NCBI RefSeq assembly: GCF_013307435.2
Contig: NZ_CP102845.1
Location: 868,001-932,000 of the forward strand
Direction of reading: 5' to 3'
DNA length: 64,000 bases
Source of the DNA: Microvirga terrae
GTDB lineage: Bacteria > Pseudomonadota > Alphaproteobacteria > Rhizobiales > Beijerinckiaceae
Shown: in pieces, positions 10,666-20,160 of the stretch
Layout: each line of letters begins with the position of its first letter
Position numbering within the stretch: position 1 is the first letter of the stretch
The notes under the pieces: generated by a model
Told to the model about the DNA's origin: nothing
Seen by the model: only the letters and a program-made list of their open reading frames with translations
Databases searched by the model: none
Program-made: the position numbers and the translations under genes

Positions 10666-11679
10666 ATGGCGCGCATGACGATGATCGAAGCCATCCGCGA
10701 CGCGATGGACGTGATGATGGCGCGCGATGAGCGCGTGGTCGTCTTCGGCGAGGATGTCGGCTATTTCGGCGGCGTCTTCCGCTGCACCGCCGGGCTCCAG
10801 CAGAAATACGGGAAGACGCGCTGCTTCGACGCGCCGATCAGCGAGGCCGGCATCGTCGGAACGGCGATCGGCATGGCGACCTACGGCCTGCATCCGTGCA
10901 TCGAAATCCAATTCGCCGATTACATGTATCCGGCCTATGACCAGATCGTGTCCGAGGCGGCCCGGCTGCGCTATCGCTCGAATGGCGAATTCACCTGTCC
11001 GCTGGTGATCCGCATGCCGACCGGCGGCGGCATTTTCGGCGGACAGACCCACAGCCAGAGCCCCGAAGCCCTGTTCACCCACGTGGCGGGGTTGAAGACA
11101 GTGGTGCCGTCCAATCCCTATGACGCCAAGGGCCTTCTCATCGCGGCCATCGAGGATCCGGACCCGGTGATCTTCCTGGAGCCGAAACGTCTCTACAACG
11201 GCCCTTTCGACGGTCACCACGACCGTCCTGTGACGCCATGGTCGAAGCACGACCTGAGCGAAGTCCCGAGCGGCCATTTCAGCCTGCCGCTCGGCAAGGC
11301 TTCCATCGTGCGCGAAGGCGCCACCGTCACCGTGCTGGCCTATGGAACAATGGTCTATGTGGCGCAGGCCGCTGCCGCCGAGGCCGGGATCGATGCGGAA
11401 ATCATCGATTTGCGGACGCTGATCCCGCTCGACATGGAAACGATCGCGGCATCCGTCCGGAAGACGGGCCGCTGCGTGGTGGTCCACGAGGCGACGCTGA
11501 CGTCCGGCTTCGGAGCAGAGCTGGCAGCTCTCGTTCAGGAGGCCTGCTTCTTCCATCTGGAGGCTCCCGTCGCGCGGGTCACCGGGTGGGACACGCCTTA
11601 CCCGCATGCTCAGGAATGGGATTACTTCCCGGGGCCGGCCCGTGTCGGACGCGCCCTCGTCGAGACGATGGAGGCCTGA
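10666..11679 (+). CDS. bkdA2: Branched-chain 2-oxoacid dehydrogenase E1 beta subunit
   Basis: The 337-residue protein has the transketolase-type pyrimidine-binding fold: VVFGEDVGYFGGVFRCTAGL at about residues 24-43, TPISEAGIVG-like APISEAGIVGTAIGMA, and the C-terminal IIDLRTLIPLD and VVVHEATLTSGFGAEL segments. It pairs with the alpha subunit to form the E1 heterotetramer in the cytosol. Only three bases separate it from the alpha stop, so the two are co-translated. Confidence 0.93.
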   Translation: MARMTMIEAIRDAMDVMMARDERVVVFGEDVGYFGGVFRCTAGLQQKYGKTRCFDAPISEAGIVGTAIGMATYGLHPCIEIQFADYMYPAYDQIVSEAARLRYRSNGEFTCPLVIRMPTGGGIFGGQTHSQSPEALFTHVAGLKTVVPSNPYDAKGLLIAAIEDPDPVIFLEPKRLYNGPFDGHHDRPVTPWSKHDLSEVPSGHFSLPLGKASIVREGATVTVLAYGTMVYVAQAAAAEAGIDAEIIDLRTLIPLDMETIAASVRKTGRCVVVHEATLTSGFGAELAALVQEACFFHLEAPVARVTGWDTPYPHAQEWDYFPGPARVGRALVETMEA

Positions 11680-11680
11680 C

Positions 11681-13006
11681 ATGGGCGAGCACCTGATCAA
11701 AATGCCCGATGTCGGCGAAGGGATCGCCGAGGCCGAACTCGTCGAGTGGCACGTCAAGGTCGGCGACCTCGTCCGCGAGGATGCCGTGCTCGCGGCGGTG
11801 ATGACCGACAAGGCCACTGTGGAAATTCCCTCTCCCGTTGACGGCGAGGTGTTGTGGCTCGGAGCCGAGATCGGCGATGTGGTCGCCATCGGTTCCCCTC
11901 TGATCCGCTTGAAGGTCGAGGGGGAGGAGCGCGCGTCTTCCGAGAGCAGCCCGCCGGAGAAGGCCGCCGAGGCGCCCGCTCGGACTGGGGAGATCGAAGC
12001 CCAGGCAGACGGCGCCGTCAAAGTTCCGGAAGCCATCGTCGAACGGCAGGCTCGCAGCACGCCGCCACAACCGGTGGAACGGCCGCCGGCACCGCCGGCG
12101 AGGATGCATCGCGCCCCGGCGATGCGCCCCGAGGGCGAGAGGCCGGTCGCATCGCCGGCCGTCCGGTTGCGCGCGAGCGAGGCTGGCGTCGATCTCCGGC
12201 AGGTTCCGGGTTCCGGTCCTGCGGGTCGGATCACCCATGAGGATCTCGATGCCTTCCTGACCCATGGCCGTCAGGTTTCCAAGGCACCGGGGCTCGCGCA
12301 GAACACGGGCGTCGAGCACATCAAGGTCATTGGGCTGCGGCGCAAGATCGCCGAGAAGATGGCGCTTGCGAAATCGCGCATCCCGCACATCACCTATGTG
12401 GAAGAGGTCGACGTGACGGCGCTCGAGGATCTGCGATCTTCGCTCAATGCGAACCGGCGGGGTGACCGGCCGAAGCTGACCCTTCTTCCCTTCCTGATGC
12501 GCGCGATGGTCAAGGCCATTGCCGAGCAGCCGCATCTGAATGCTATCTACGACGACGACGCGGGCGTCGTCCACCAGCATGGCGGCGTGCATATCGGCAT
12601 TGCGACGCAGACAGGTTCCGGCCTCATGGTGCCGGTGGTGAAGCATGCGGAAGCCCGCGATCTCTGGGATTGCGCCACCGAGCTGAACCGTCTGGCCGAG
12701 GCGGCGAAGTCGGGCCTCGCGAGCCGTGAGGAGCTGAGCGGATCGACGATCACCATCACGTCGCTCGGCGCCATGGGTGGGATCGTCACGACGCCGGTGA
12801 TCAATTATCCGGAGGTCGCGATCGTAGGGGTCAACAAGATGGTGGTGCGGCCGGTCTGGGATGGCTCCACCTTCATTCCCCGCAAAATGATGAACCTGTC
12901 CTCCAGCTTCGATCACCGGATCATCGATGGCTGGGACGCGGCCGTTTTCGTGCAGCGCATCAAGGCGCTTCTGGAGACGCCCGCCATGATCTTCGTGGAG
13001 ACCTGA
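11681..13006 (+). CDS. bkdB: Branched-chain 2-oxoacid dehydrogenase E2 (dihydrolipoyl acyltransferase)
   Basis: The 441-residue core enzyme has one lipoyl domain (about 1-78) with the modified lysine at K44 in VMTDKATVEIPSP. An Ala/Pro/Glu-rich linker follows, then a peripheral-subunit-binding domain near 160-195 (RASEAGVDLRQVPGSGPAGR) and a C-terminal acyltransferase domain ending SSSFDHRIIDGWDAA with the DHRxxDG catalytic motif. It transfers the branched acyl group to CoA. The ATG is one base after the E1beta stop. Confidence 0.93.
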   Translation: MGEHLIKMPDVGEGIAEAELVEWHVKVGDLVREDAVLAAVMTDKATVEIPSPVDGEVLWLGAEIGDVVAIGSPLIRLKVEGEERASSESSPPEKAAEAPARTGEIEAQADGAVKVPEAIVERQARSTPPQPVERPPAPPARMHRAPAMRPEGERPVASPAVRLRASEAGVDLRQVPGSGPAGRITHEDLDAFLTHGRQVSKAPGLAQNTGVEHIKVIGLRRKIAEKMALAKSRIPHITYVEEVDVTALEDLRSSLNANRRGDRPKLTLLPFLMRAMVKAIAEQPHLNAIYDDDAGVVHQHGGVHIGIATQTGSGLMVPVVKHAEARDLWDCATELNRLAEAAKSGLASREELSGSTITITSLGAMGGIVTTPVINYPEVAIVGVNKMVVRPVWDGSTFIPRKMMNLSSSFDHRIIDGWDAAVFVQRIKALLETPAMIFVET

Positions 13007-13011
13007 GACCG

Positions 13012-14409
13012 ATGAAGGACATTTCCTGCAAGCTTCTGGTCATCGGGGCCGGACCCGGCGGCTATGTCTGCGCCATACGGGCCGGTCAACTGGGGATCGA
13101 CACGGTCATCGTCGACGCGGGCAAGCCCGGCGGAACCTGTCTGAATGTCGGGTGCATTCCCTCGAAGGCGCTCATCCATGCGGCGGAGGAGTACGACAGG
13201 ATCGTCCATCTTTCGAACGGTCGCAATTCCCTCGGGATCAGAGCGACGAAACCGGAACTCGATCTCGCTCAGACAATCGCCTGGAAGGACGGCATCGTCG
13301 GGCGGCTCAACAGCGGGGTATCGGGCCTTCTCAAGAAGGCGAAGGTGAAGATCGTTCAGGGACATGCACGCTTTCGCGACGGCAAGACGATCGAGGTCGA
13401 GACGGAAACGGGCCGGCAGATCGTCCGCGCCGAGACCGTCGTGATCGCAACGGGGTCTGCCCCCGTCGCATTGCCGAACCTGCCGTTCGGAGGAGCCGTG
13501 ATCTCCTCCACGGAGGCGTTGGCACTGACTTCGGTTCCGGAGCGCCTTGTCGTGGTCGGGGGCGGCTATATCGGCCTGGAGCTCGGCACCGCCTTCGCCA
13601 AGATGGGAGCGAAGGTCACCGTCGTCGAGGCTCAAGGCCGCATCCTGCCGCAATACGACGCCGAGTTGACGCGTCCCGTGTCCAAGAGGCTGCAGGCTCT
13701 CGGCATCGACGTGATGACCGGGGCCAAGGCCAAAGGCTTGGCCAAGGCCGGCAGCACCCTGCTGGTCGAGGCGGAGGACGGATCCGAGACGTCGCTTACC
13801 GCAGACAGGGTCCTCGTCACGGTCGGGCGACGGCCCGTGACGCAGGGCTGGGGACTGGACGAGCTCGTCCTCGACATGGACGGGCCCTTCATCCGCATCG
13901 ACGAGCGGTGCCGGACATCCATGCGCGGGATCTATGCCATCGGCGACGTGACCGGGGAGCCGATGCTGGCTCATCGCGCCATGGGGCAGGGCGAGATGGT
14001 GGCCGAGATCATCGCCGGTCATAAGCGCGTCTGGGACAAGCGCAGTATTCCTGCCGTGTGCTTCACCGACCCCGAGATCGTGACCGTCGGCCTGTCACCG
14101 GAAGACGCTCGTCGAACGGGGATCGAGATCACGATCGGTCAGTTTCCGTTCTCGGCCAATGGTCGGGCGATGACCAAGATGGGTGAGGATGGATTCGTGC
14201 GGGTCGTTGCTCGCCTGGACAATCATCTGGTCCTCGGCATACAGGCCGTCGGTCATGGCGTCTCCGAACTGGCGGCAGCTTTCGGCCTCGCGGTTGAAAT
14301 GGGCGCGCGCCTCGAAGACATCGCCGGCACGATCCATGCTCATCCGACCCAGGGCGAGGCGTTCCAGGAGGCGGCTCTCAAGGCGCTCGGACAGGAGCTT
14401 CACATCTGA
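13012..14409 (+). CDS. lpdV: Dihydrolipoyl dehydrogenase (E3)
   Basis: The 465-residue flavoprotein has an FAD-binding GAGPGGYVCAIRAGQLG near residues 12-28, the redox disulfide GGTCLNVGCIPSK (C43/C48), an NAD-binding GGGYIGLELG near 184 and the C-terminal catalytic HAHPTQGEAFQE. It reoxidises dihydrolipoyl E2 with NAD+. Its place in the bkd operon suggests the dedicated LpdV form. Its 3' end overlaps the convergent cyclase gene by 10 bp. Confidence 0.93.
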   Translation: MKDISCKLLVIGAGPGGYVCAIRAGQLGIDTVIVDAGKPGGTCLNVGCIPSKALIHAAEEYDRIVHLSNGRNSLGIRATKPELDLAQTIAWKDGIVGRLNSGVSGLLKKAKVKIVQGHARFRDGKTIEVETETGRQIVRAETVVIATGSAPVALPNLPFGGAVISSTEALALTSVPERLVVVGGGYIGLELGTAFAKMGAKVTVVEAQGRILPQYDAELTRPVSKRLQALGIDVMTGAKAKGLAKAGSTLLVEAEDGSETSLTADRVLVTVGRRPVTQGWGLDELVLDMDGPFIRIDERCRTSMRGIYAIGDVTGEPMLAHRAMGQGEMVAEIIAGHKRVWDKRSIPAVCFTDPEIVTVGLSPEDARRTGIEITIGQFPFSANGRAMTKMGEDGFVRVVARLDNHLVLGIQAVGHGVSELAAAFGLAVEMGARLEDIAGTIHAHPTQGEAFQEAALKALGQELHI

Positions 14410-15476
14410 TCCGGTCCCGCGCTTCCGCGCGACCGAGCGGGGACGACCCGGTAGGCTTCCAGAACGCCTTTCCCTTTGATCGGCACCGGGCCCAGGGGGG
14501 AGGCGTCGATCCGGGTCTTCACCTGTTCCCATGCGGCTGCGCTGACATTGATGCTGGCGCTCGTGCCGTAGGCCGCCAGGCGAGCCGCGACGTTGACCGT
14601 GTCGCCCCAGATGTCGAAGCTGAATTTCTGACGGCCCACGACGCCGGCCACCACGGGGCCGACATGGATGCCCACCCGCACGTCCCACGGAATCGGCAGA
14701 CGGGATGCTGACGCGATGGTCGAGGCCGCGCATGCGATGCTGGACATCACCGGGTCCGGGTTGGACAGGAGAAGGCCAGCGGTGGCGAGAAGGCCGTCGC
14801 CGACCGTCTTGATCTTCTCGAGGCCATGTTCCGCCGCATTGTCCTCAAAGGCAGTGGCGAAGACGTGAAGGTTGGCGACGATCTCCTCGGGAGCGAGGAG
14901 GTCGCAATAGGCCGTGAAGCCCACCACGTCCGCGAAGAGCACGACGACGTTCTCATGCCGGCGCGGCGTGACGCTCTGAACGCTTTCGAGTTCCTCCACC
15001 GCCTGCGCCGGAAGGATGGCATGGAGAAGCGCCTCGGCTCGGGACCGCTGCCGCTCGATCTCCTTGAGGTAGCTCAATTCCTGATCGTGCAGCCTCTTCT
15101 TCTCCAGGCAGGCGCCGACCCTGGCCCGCAGGAGCGCCGGATTGAAGGGCTTCGGCAGGTAATCCTCCGCTCCGAGCTCGATGCAGCGGACGACGCTCTC
15201 GAACTCGGACAGGGCCGAGATCATCAACACAGGGATATCGCGGGTCGCGGGATTGGATTTCAGGTGCTTGAGAACCTCGTATCCGTTCAACTCGGGCATC
15301 ATGATATCGAGGAGAATGAGGTCGAACCGCTCCTCAGCGACCCTGTCGAGGGCCTCGCGCCCGTTCTCGGCGGTGACCACGTCCGCCCAGCCTTCCCGCT
15401 GCAGGCGCCGCGTCAGTGTGTACCGGTTGTCCTCGTTGTCATCGACGACCAGGATACGAACGCCAGTATCGATCAT
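14400..15476 (-). CDS. Receiver domain-class III adenylate cyclase fusion
   Basis: The 358-residue protein joins a receiver domain (about 1-120; ILVVDDNEDNRYTL, phospho-Asp in LILLDIMMPELNGY, Lys in YLPKPFNP) to a class III cyclase domain (about 165-345) through a helical linker. Metal-binding residues appear in VVLFADVVGFTAYC and KTVGDGLLA. The Lys of EKIKTVGDG and Asp of FDIWGDTVN favour ATP over GTP, and NVAARL supplies the transition-state Asn/Arg. Cyclic AMP production is therefore expected to depend on phosphorelay. The ATG overlaps the upstream receiver gene by four bases; the longer frame (to 15926) is a shadow. Confidence 0.88.
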   Translation of the reverse strand: MIDTGVRILVVDDNEDNRYTLTRRLQREGWADVVTAENGREALDRVAEERFDLILLDIMMPELNGYEVLKHLKSNPATRDIPVLMISALSEFESVVRCIELGAEDYLPKPFNPALLRARVGACLEKKRLHDQELSYLKEIERQRSRAEALLHAILPAQAVEELESVQSVTPRRHENVVVLFADVVGFTAYCDLLAPEEIVANLHVFATAFEDNAAEHGLEKIKTVGDGLLATAGLLLSNPDPVMSSIACAASTIASASRLPIPWDVRVGIHVGPVVAGVVGRQKFSFDIWGDTVNVAARLAAYGTSASINVSAAAWEQVKTRIDASPLGPVPIKGKGVLEAYRVVPARSRGSAGPDQM

Positions 15477-15850
15477 GGTGCCGTCCGATCCTGCAGAAGG
15501 CTGTCGATCTTCGCCAGGAGCCTCTCGAATGCGATCGGCTTCGCGTCGTATTCGTCGCAGCCTGCCGCCAGGGCCCGTTCTCTGTCTCCTGGCATCGTAT
15601 GGGCGGAGAGTGCGATGATCGGAATTCGCCGGGTGTCGGGTGCTCCCTTCAACAGACGGGCGGCGCTCCAGCCGTCGAGGGACGGCAGGCCGAGATCCAT
15701 CAGGATGAGATCGGGCTTTTCCCGACGGGCCGTCTCGACACCCTGCTCGCCGTCGCGGGCAACGAGAACGTCGAAGCCATGCCGCTTCAGGCGCTGAGAC
15801 AGCATGTACACATTGTCCTCGTTGTCCTCGACATACAGAATCCGGATCAT
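15473..15850 (-). CDS. Single-domain response regulator
   Basis: This 125-residue protein is a stand-alone receiver: IRILYVEDNEDNVYMLSQRL with the acidic pair, the phospho-Asp in LILMDLGLPSLDGW and the conserved Lys in YDAKPIAFERLL. It resembles DivK/CheY-type shuttles that carry phosphate between partners. It overlaps the kinase stop and the cyclase start by ATGA at each end, so it is the middle link of the phosphorelay operon. An upstream in-frame ATG at 15889 lies within kinase coding sequence and was rejected. Confidence 0.88.
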   Translation of the reverse strand: MIRILYVEDNEDNVYMLSQRLKRHGFDVLVARDGEQGVETARREKPDLILMDLGLPSLDGWSAARLLKGAPDTRRIPIIALSAHTMPGDRERALAAGCDEYDAKPIAFERLLAKIDSLLQDRTAP

Positions 15851-18800
15851 GCTCGCTCCCGATGCCCGGCATGTCCAGGCCGCATGCAATCGGCGATGAC
15901 CTCCCGCAGGCTGGACAGCACCTCATCCTTTCCGCCGAGCCGCTTGCGCAGGATTTTACGGATGCCGCCGCTGAGGCGGCGGTGGTCGTCGTCGCTGAGA
16001 TCCGCGGCCGTCAGCACGATCAAGGGGAGATGGCGGGTTTTCTCGTCTCGGCGAATTTCGTCGACGAATTCGAACCCGTCCATCTCGGGCATCATCAGGT
16101 CGAGAAGGACGATATCCGGACCCACGACGGGAAGCCTTTCCAGGGCGACCCTTCCATTCTCCGCCTCGGCCGTTTCCCATCCATCCTCCCGGAGGATGCG
16201 CGTCAGCCAGCCGCGGGTCTGGGCATCGTCCTCGATGACCAGGACACGCGGGTTCGCATGCTCGGGACGGCATGACGCAAGCGCCTTCAGGAGGCACTCC
16301 CGGTTGACCGGCTTCGTCAGATAGGCTGCGGCGCCAAGCGCGTAACCGCGGTTCTCTTCATCCACGATGGTGACCATGATGACGGGGATGTCCCTCAACG
16401 CGACATCCCGCTTCAACTCCTGAAGAGTGCTCCAGCCATCGGGATCCGCCATCAGCACGTCGAGCGTGATGACCGAGGGTCGAAAGTCCCGGGCCAGTTC
16501 GATTCCCCGACGACCGCTTTCGGCCGTTACGACCTCGAAGCCCTCCCGCGTCAGGAGCTGCCTCAGGATGTCGCGCGACGTGTCCTCGTCGTCGATGACC
16601 AGCGCGCGCTGCCCGCGTCCGACCGGGCGGGTGCCGATCGGCAGACGCTTCATGTCGGACCGCAGGCTGCGCATGCCTGGGGGACTTCGTCCAGCCGGCA
16701 GGGTGACGCTGAAGGTGCTTCCGCTCCCCGGGGAGCTGCGAACGGTGATATCCCCGCCCATGATCCGGCAGAGCCGGCGACTAATGGCGAGGCCCAGCCC
16801 GGTTCCTCCGTACTTCCGGGTGATCGAGCTGTCGGCTTGCGTGAATTCCTGGAAGAGATTGGCGCATTGAGCCTCCGTCAGGCCGATTCCCGTGTCGTGA
16901 ACGGAAAGAACCACCTGGTCGCCGCCTGGACCGGTCTCGCGCCCGGCACGGAGAGTGACCGTTCCGCTCCTGGTGAACTTGCAGGCATTGCTCAGAAGAT
17001 TGAGAACGACCTGACGGATTCGAACGGGGTCGGCATGGATGCTGCCGAGGTCCGCCGCGAGTTCGGTGACGAGACGGTTCTCGTTCTTGGCCGCAAGGGT
17101 CTCGGCCGTTCGAGCCGCGTCCTCCAACAGGCAGCCGAGCTCGATCTCCTCCGTATGGAGCTCGAGCTTGCCGGACTCGATCTTGGCGAGATCGAGAATC
17201 TCGTTGATGAGAGCCAGAAGATGCGCCCCGGCGTGGTGAATCCGGTCCAGCGGCTCGATCATGGCCGTCTCGCCCGTCTCCACCGCATCTTCCTTCAGCA
17301 TCTCGGTGATCCCGATGATGGCGTTGAGCGGCGTTCTCAGCTCATGACTCATGTTGGTGAGGAACTGGCTCTTGGCCCGGGTCGCCGCCATGGCTTGGTC
17401 GCGGGCCAGTTCGAGCTGCGCCGCATGTCGCTTGACCTCGGTGACATCCGTATAGACGGCAACGGTTCCGCCGCCGGCGATCCTGCGCTCGCTGACCTGG
17501 ATCCAGCGGTCGCCCTCCCGGTGCTGCACTTCGGCCACGACCGGATTCCGGTGGCGGGCCAGTCGCTCGACCACCCAGGGGTCGATCCGTCCTCGCGCCT
17601 CCTTGATGAGCCCGAGCTCCGCGGCACGCCGGATCACCGTCTCGAACGATGTCCCGGGGGCCATGGGGACGTTCGTCGCGGGATAGAGAAGCTCCTGATA
17701 GCGGCTGTTGCACAGGACGAGGCGGTCATCGGCATCGTAGAGCGCAAAGCCCTCATTGATGCTCTCGATGGCGTCGATCAGACGCTGCCGGGCGTTGGCG
17801 ACCTCGCGCAGGTTCTTCTCCTCGACCTCGATCGCCGTGTCGCGGAAGACGGCGAGCGCCTTGGCCATCTGTCCGATCTCGTCGCCGCTGTCGCCCGGCA
17901 GGGGAGCCCGCAGGTTGCCGCCGGCGATCGCCAGCATGCTGTCGCTCAGATTGCGCAGGCGTGCGACGAGGTTGCGGTCGACATAGAGCCAGACGATGAG
18001 AAGCGAGCTGAGGAGGCTCAACGCGACCACGCCGCGCAGCACGTTGTTGCCGACGCGCTGCGCCGTCAGCGCCTCCCGGCTGGCCGCCTGGATATCCAGC
18101 CGGGCCGCGGTGACGAGACCGTCGACGGCCTGGGTGAGCTGGGACGACAGGCCGGCGTTTTCCTGCAGGAGGCGCTCGGCATCCTCGATCAGGCCGAGTT
18201 CGGTCCTTCGCGCGGACAGTAGGCTGTCCGGTCCCTCGACGAGCTTGGCGAAGTCGGCGATGCGCTGCTCGAAGCGCGCGCGAAGGCGGGGATCCGCCAG
18301 GTCGGTGGAGATCTGGCGCAGGGCTGAGAGCGAGCGGTTCAAGGGGAAGCCGAGAACCGCGATGTCGGCCGCGTTGTCCGTCAAGGAGGCCTTGAGCAGG
18401 CCATCGCCGATCGCGGCGAATTCGAGCTGCGCCTTCTGCATCAGCAGATCGTCGGCGATCTCCTGAATGACCACCGCGGGAGGCTGCGGGGCCCCTTGTG
18501 TCGGTTGTTCGCGCCGTGAGGCGGCGAACTTGGAATCCAGCACGACGAGAGCCGGAGCAACCAGACGCTGCGCTGCGACTGTGGCGTTGGAAAGACGCCG
18601 CAGGAGCGCGTCCTTGTGCGTCGAGACGACGATCCGGCCGGCGACGAGGCCGGCGAGTGCCGTGAGATTGCGACGGAGCCGCTCGACGGCTGGCTCCATG
18701 GTGGTCCCTGTCGCGGGGTCGACATCGCTCTTGATCTCGGCGAGCAGAGCCTCGAGACGGTCGACCTCGGCCGTGATCGAGGCCGAGATCTCCCGGTACT

Positions 18801-19035
18801 GCATCTGTGAGCGCGCGCTCAGCAGAGTGGGGGCCGCCGCGACGATCCGTTCGGCCTGTCGGGACAAATCGAGAGCCGTGATGGCCGAGGGCACGCGCTG
18901 CTCCGTGATGCGCTCGATCACGAAGGCCATTTGGCGGAAGGCGTAGGTGCCCGCCGCGGCCGCCAGTAGCGCGAAGGCGCTGATTCCGAGAAACGCAAGA
19001 AGGAGGCGCCAACGGACGCTCAGCCAGACGGGCAT
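15847..19035 (-). CDS. TorS-like hybrid sensor histidine kinase with two receiver domains
   Basis: The 1062-residue membrane kinase has a first helix (about 9-31) and a roughly 300-residue helical periplasmic sensor of TorS type. A second helix (about 340-360), HAMP and PAS (about 425-535; ESINEGFALYDADDRLVLCN) follow. HisKA has His564 in SHELRTPLN, and HATPase has NLLSNACKF, DTGIGL and GGTGLGLAIS. Two C-terminal receivers carry ITLDVLMADPDGW and IVLLDLMMPEMDG. There is no histidine phosphotransfer domain, so phosphate may pass directly to the two downstream response regulators. The gene lies 24 bp after a periplasmic binding-protein gene, an arrangement like TorT-TorS. Confidence 0.9.
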   Translation of the reverse strand: MPVWLSVRWRLLLAFLGISAFALLAAAAGTYAFRQMAFVIERITEQRVPSAITALDLSRQAERIVAAAPTLLSARSQMQYREISASITAEVDRLEALLAEIKSDVDPATGTTMEPAVERLRRNLTALAGLVAGRIVVSTHKDALLRRLSNATVAAQRLVAPALVVLDSKFAASRREQPTQGAPQPPAVVIQEIADDLLMQKAQLEFAAIGDGLLKASLTDNAADIAVLGFPLNRSLSALRQISTDLADPRLRARFEQRIADFAKLVEGPDSLLSARRTELGLIEDAERLLQENAGLSSQLTQAVDGLVTAARLDIQAASREALTAQRVGNNVLRGVVALSLLSSLLIVWLYVDRNLVARLRNLSDSMLAIAGGNLRAPLPGDSGDEIGQMAKALAVFRDTAIEVEEKNLREVANARQRLIDAIESINEGFALYDADDRLVLCNSRYQELLYPATNVPMAPGTSFETVIRRAAELGLIKEARGRIDPWVVERLARHRNPVVAEVQHREGDRWIQVSERRIAGGGTVAVYTDVTEVKRHAAQLELARDQAMAATRAKSQFLTNMSHELRTPLNAIIGITEMLKEDAVETGETAMIEPLDRIHHAGAHLLALINEILDLAKIESGKLELHTEEIELGCLLEDAARTAETLAAKNENRLVTELAADLGSIHADPVRIRQVVLNLLSNACKFTRSGTVTLRAGRETGPGGDQVVLSVHDTGIGLTEAQCANLFQEFTQADSSITRKYGGTGLGLAISRRLCRIMGGDITVRSSPGSGSTFSVTLPAGRSPPGMRSLRSDMKRLPIGTRPVGRGQRALVIDDEDTSRDILRQLLTREGFEVVTAESGRRGIELARDFRPSVITLDVLMADPDGWSTLQELKRDVALRDIPVIMVTIVDEENRGYALGAAAYLTKPVNRECLLKALASCRPEHANPRVLVIEDDAQTRGWLTRILREDGWETAEAENGRVALERLPVVGPDIVLLDLMMPEMDGFEFVDEIRRDEKTRHLPLIVLTAADLSDDDHRRLSGGIRKILRKRLGGKDEVLSSLREVIADCMRPGHAGHRERA

Positions 19036-19059
19036 GATGGTAAGGGCATCGCCCCTCCC

Positions 19060-20160
19060 TTACTCCAGGGGAACATACCGGTCGCTCCGCCAGATGAACC
19101 ATTCGAAACCGGGCTGCCGGACATCGCCTTTGTCGTCGAATCCGACCCGGCCGAGGATCGTATCGAACTCGTTGCCGCGCAGGGCATCGATGACGGTCTT
19201 GGTTTCCGTGGATGCTGCCCTCATGACCGCTTGGGCCCAGGCCTGCACGGCGCCGTAACTGTAGAGCGTGTAGCCTTCGGGTTCGAAGCCCTGTCGGCGG
19301 AAGCGCTCCACCACCGGTGCGGCCACGGGGCTGCGCCGCGGATCCCGGAAGGACGTGAAGAGGGTGCCCGTGCCGGCTTCTCCCGTGACCTGCACGAAGG
19401 CTTCGCTGGCGATCCCGTCCCCGGATACCAGTTGCAACCGATAGCCGTCCTCGCGTGCGCCTCGGATGAGCAATGCGGCTTCACGGTAGTAGCCGCCGAA
19501 ATAGGCGACCTCGATCCCGGCGGCCCGCAATTTCGCGATCAGCGGAGAGTAATCGTTCTGTCCGGGGACGAGGGTCTCGAATACCGTCTCCATGACGCCA
19601 TGCCTGTGGAGCTGGCGGCTCGTTTCTTCGGCGAGGCCCTTGCCGTAGACGGAATCGTCGTGGACGATGGCGATCTTGCCGCTTTTCCAGCGCGCGGCGA
19701 GGAAGTCGCCGGCGATTGCGCCCTGCTGATCGTCGCGCCCGCAAATCCGGAAGGTATTGGTTCTCCCCTCTTCGGTGAGGCGCGGATTGGTCGAGGCGGG
19801 GGTCATCTGGATGATGCCGGCCCGCGCATAGATCGCGGCGGCCGGGATGGATGCGCCCGAGCACTGATGTCCGACGACAAACGACACCTTGGCGGCAACA
19901 AGGCGCTGTGCGGCGGCGATCGCTTGCGCGCTGTCGCATGCATCATCAACGGAGATGAGCTTGATCTGCTGGCCGAGAAGGCCACCCGCGGCGTTGATGT
20001 CGGCGATCGCCATCTCGACGCCCTGCTGCTGCTGCTCCCCCTGATAGGCGTTGGGGCCCGTCAGTGCGCCCGCCATGCCAATCAGGATTTCTCCATGAGC
20101 TGCGGCAGCGCACAGGGTGCAAACGACGACGATGGAAAGACCCCGCAGCAGCCCTCTCAT
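19060..20160 (-). CDS. Leu/Ile/Val-type periplasmic binding protein, probable sensor partner of the kinase
   Basis: The 366-residue protein starts with a signal peptide (MRGLLRGLSIVVVCTLCAAA, cleavage near AAAHG-E). It has the type I periplasmic binding fold of LivK/UrtA proteins: EILIGMAGALTGPNAYQGEQ, GVEMAIADINAAGG, VVGHQCSGASIPAA and IAIVHDDSVYGKG. No permease or ATPase gene is nearby. Instead the operon continues into a hybrid kinase, so the protein probably presents a ligand to the kinase rather than feeding a transporter. The start at 20160 has GGAGGG upstream. The ligand is unknown; amino acids, urea/amide-like or aromatic compounds are typical of the family. Confidence 0.85.
   Translation of the reverse strand: MRGLLRGLSIVVVCTLCAAAAHGEILIGMAGALTGPNAYQGEQQQQGVEMAIADINAAGGLLGQQIKLISVDDACDSAQAIAAAQRLVAAKVSFVVGHQCSGASIPAAAIYARAGIIQMTPASTNPRLTEEGRTNTFRICGRDDQQGAIAGDFLAARWKSGKIAIVHDDSVYGKGLAEETSRQLHRHGVMETVFETLVPGQNDYSPLIAKLRAAGIEVAYFGGYYREAALLIRGAREDGYRLQLVSGDGIASEAFVQVTGEAGTGTLFTSFRDPRRSPVAAPVVERFRRQGFEPEGYTLYSYGAVQAWAQAVMRAASTETKTVIDALRGNEFDTILGRVGFDDKGDVRQPGFEWFIWRSDRYVPLE

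Noticed and set aside
15890..16297. Plus- and minus-strand short frames inside the hybrid kinase receivers as separate genes
   Set aside because: They are alternative-frame shadows; the kinase frame is continuous through both receiver domains with catalytic residues present.
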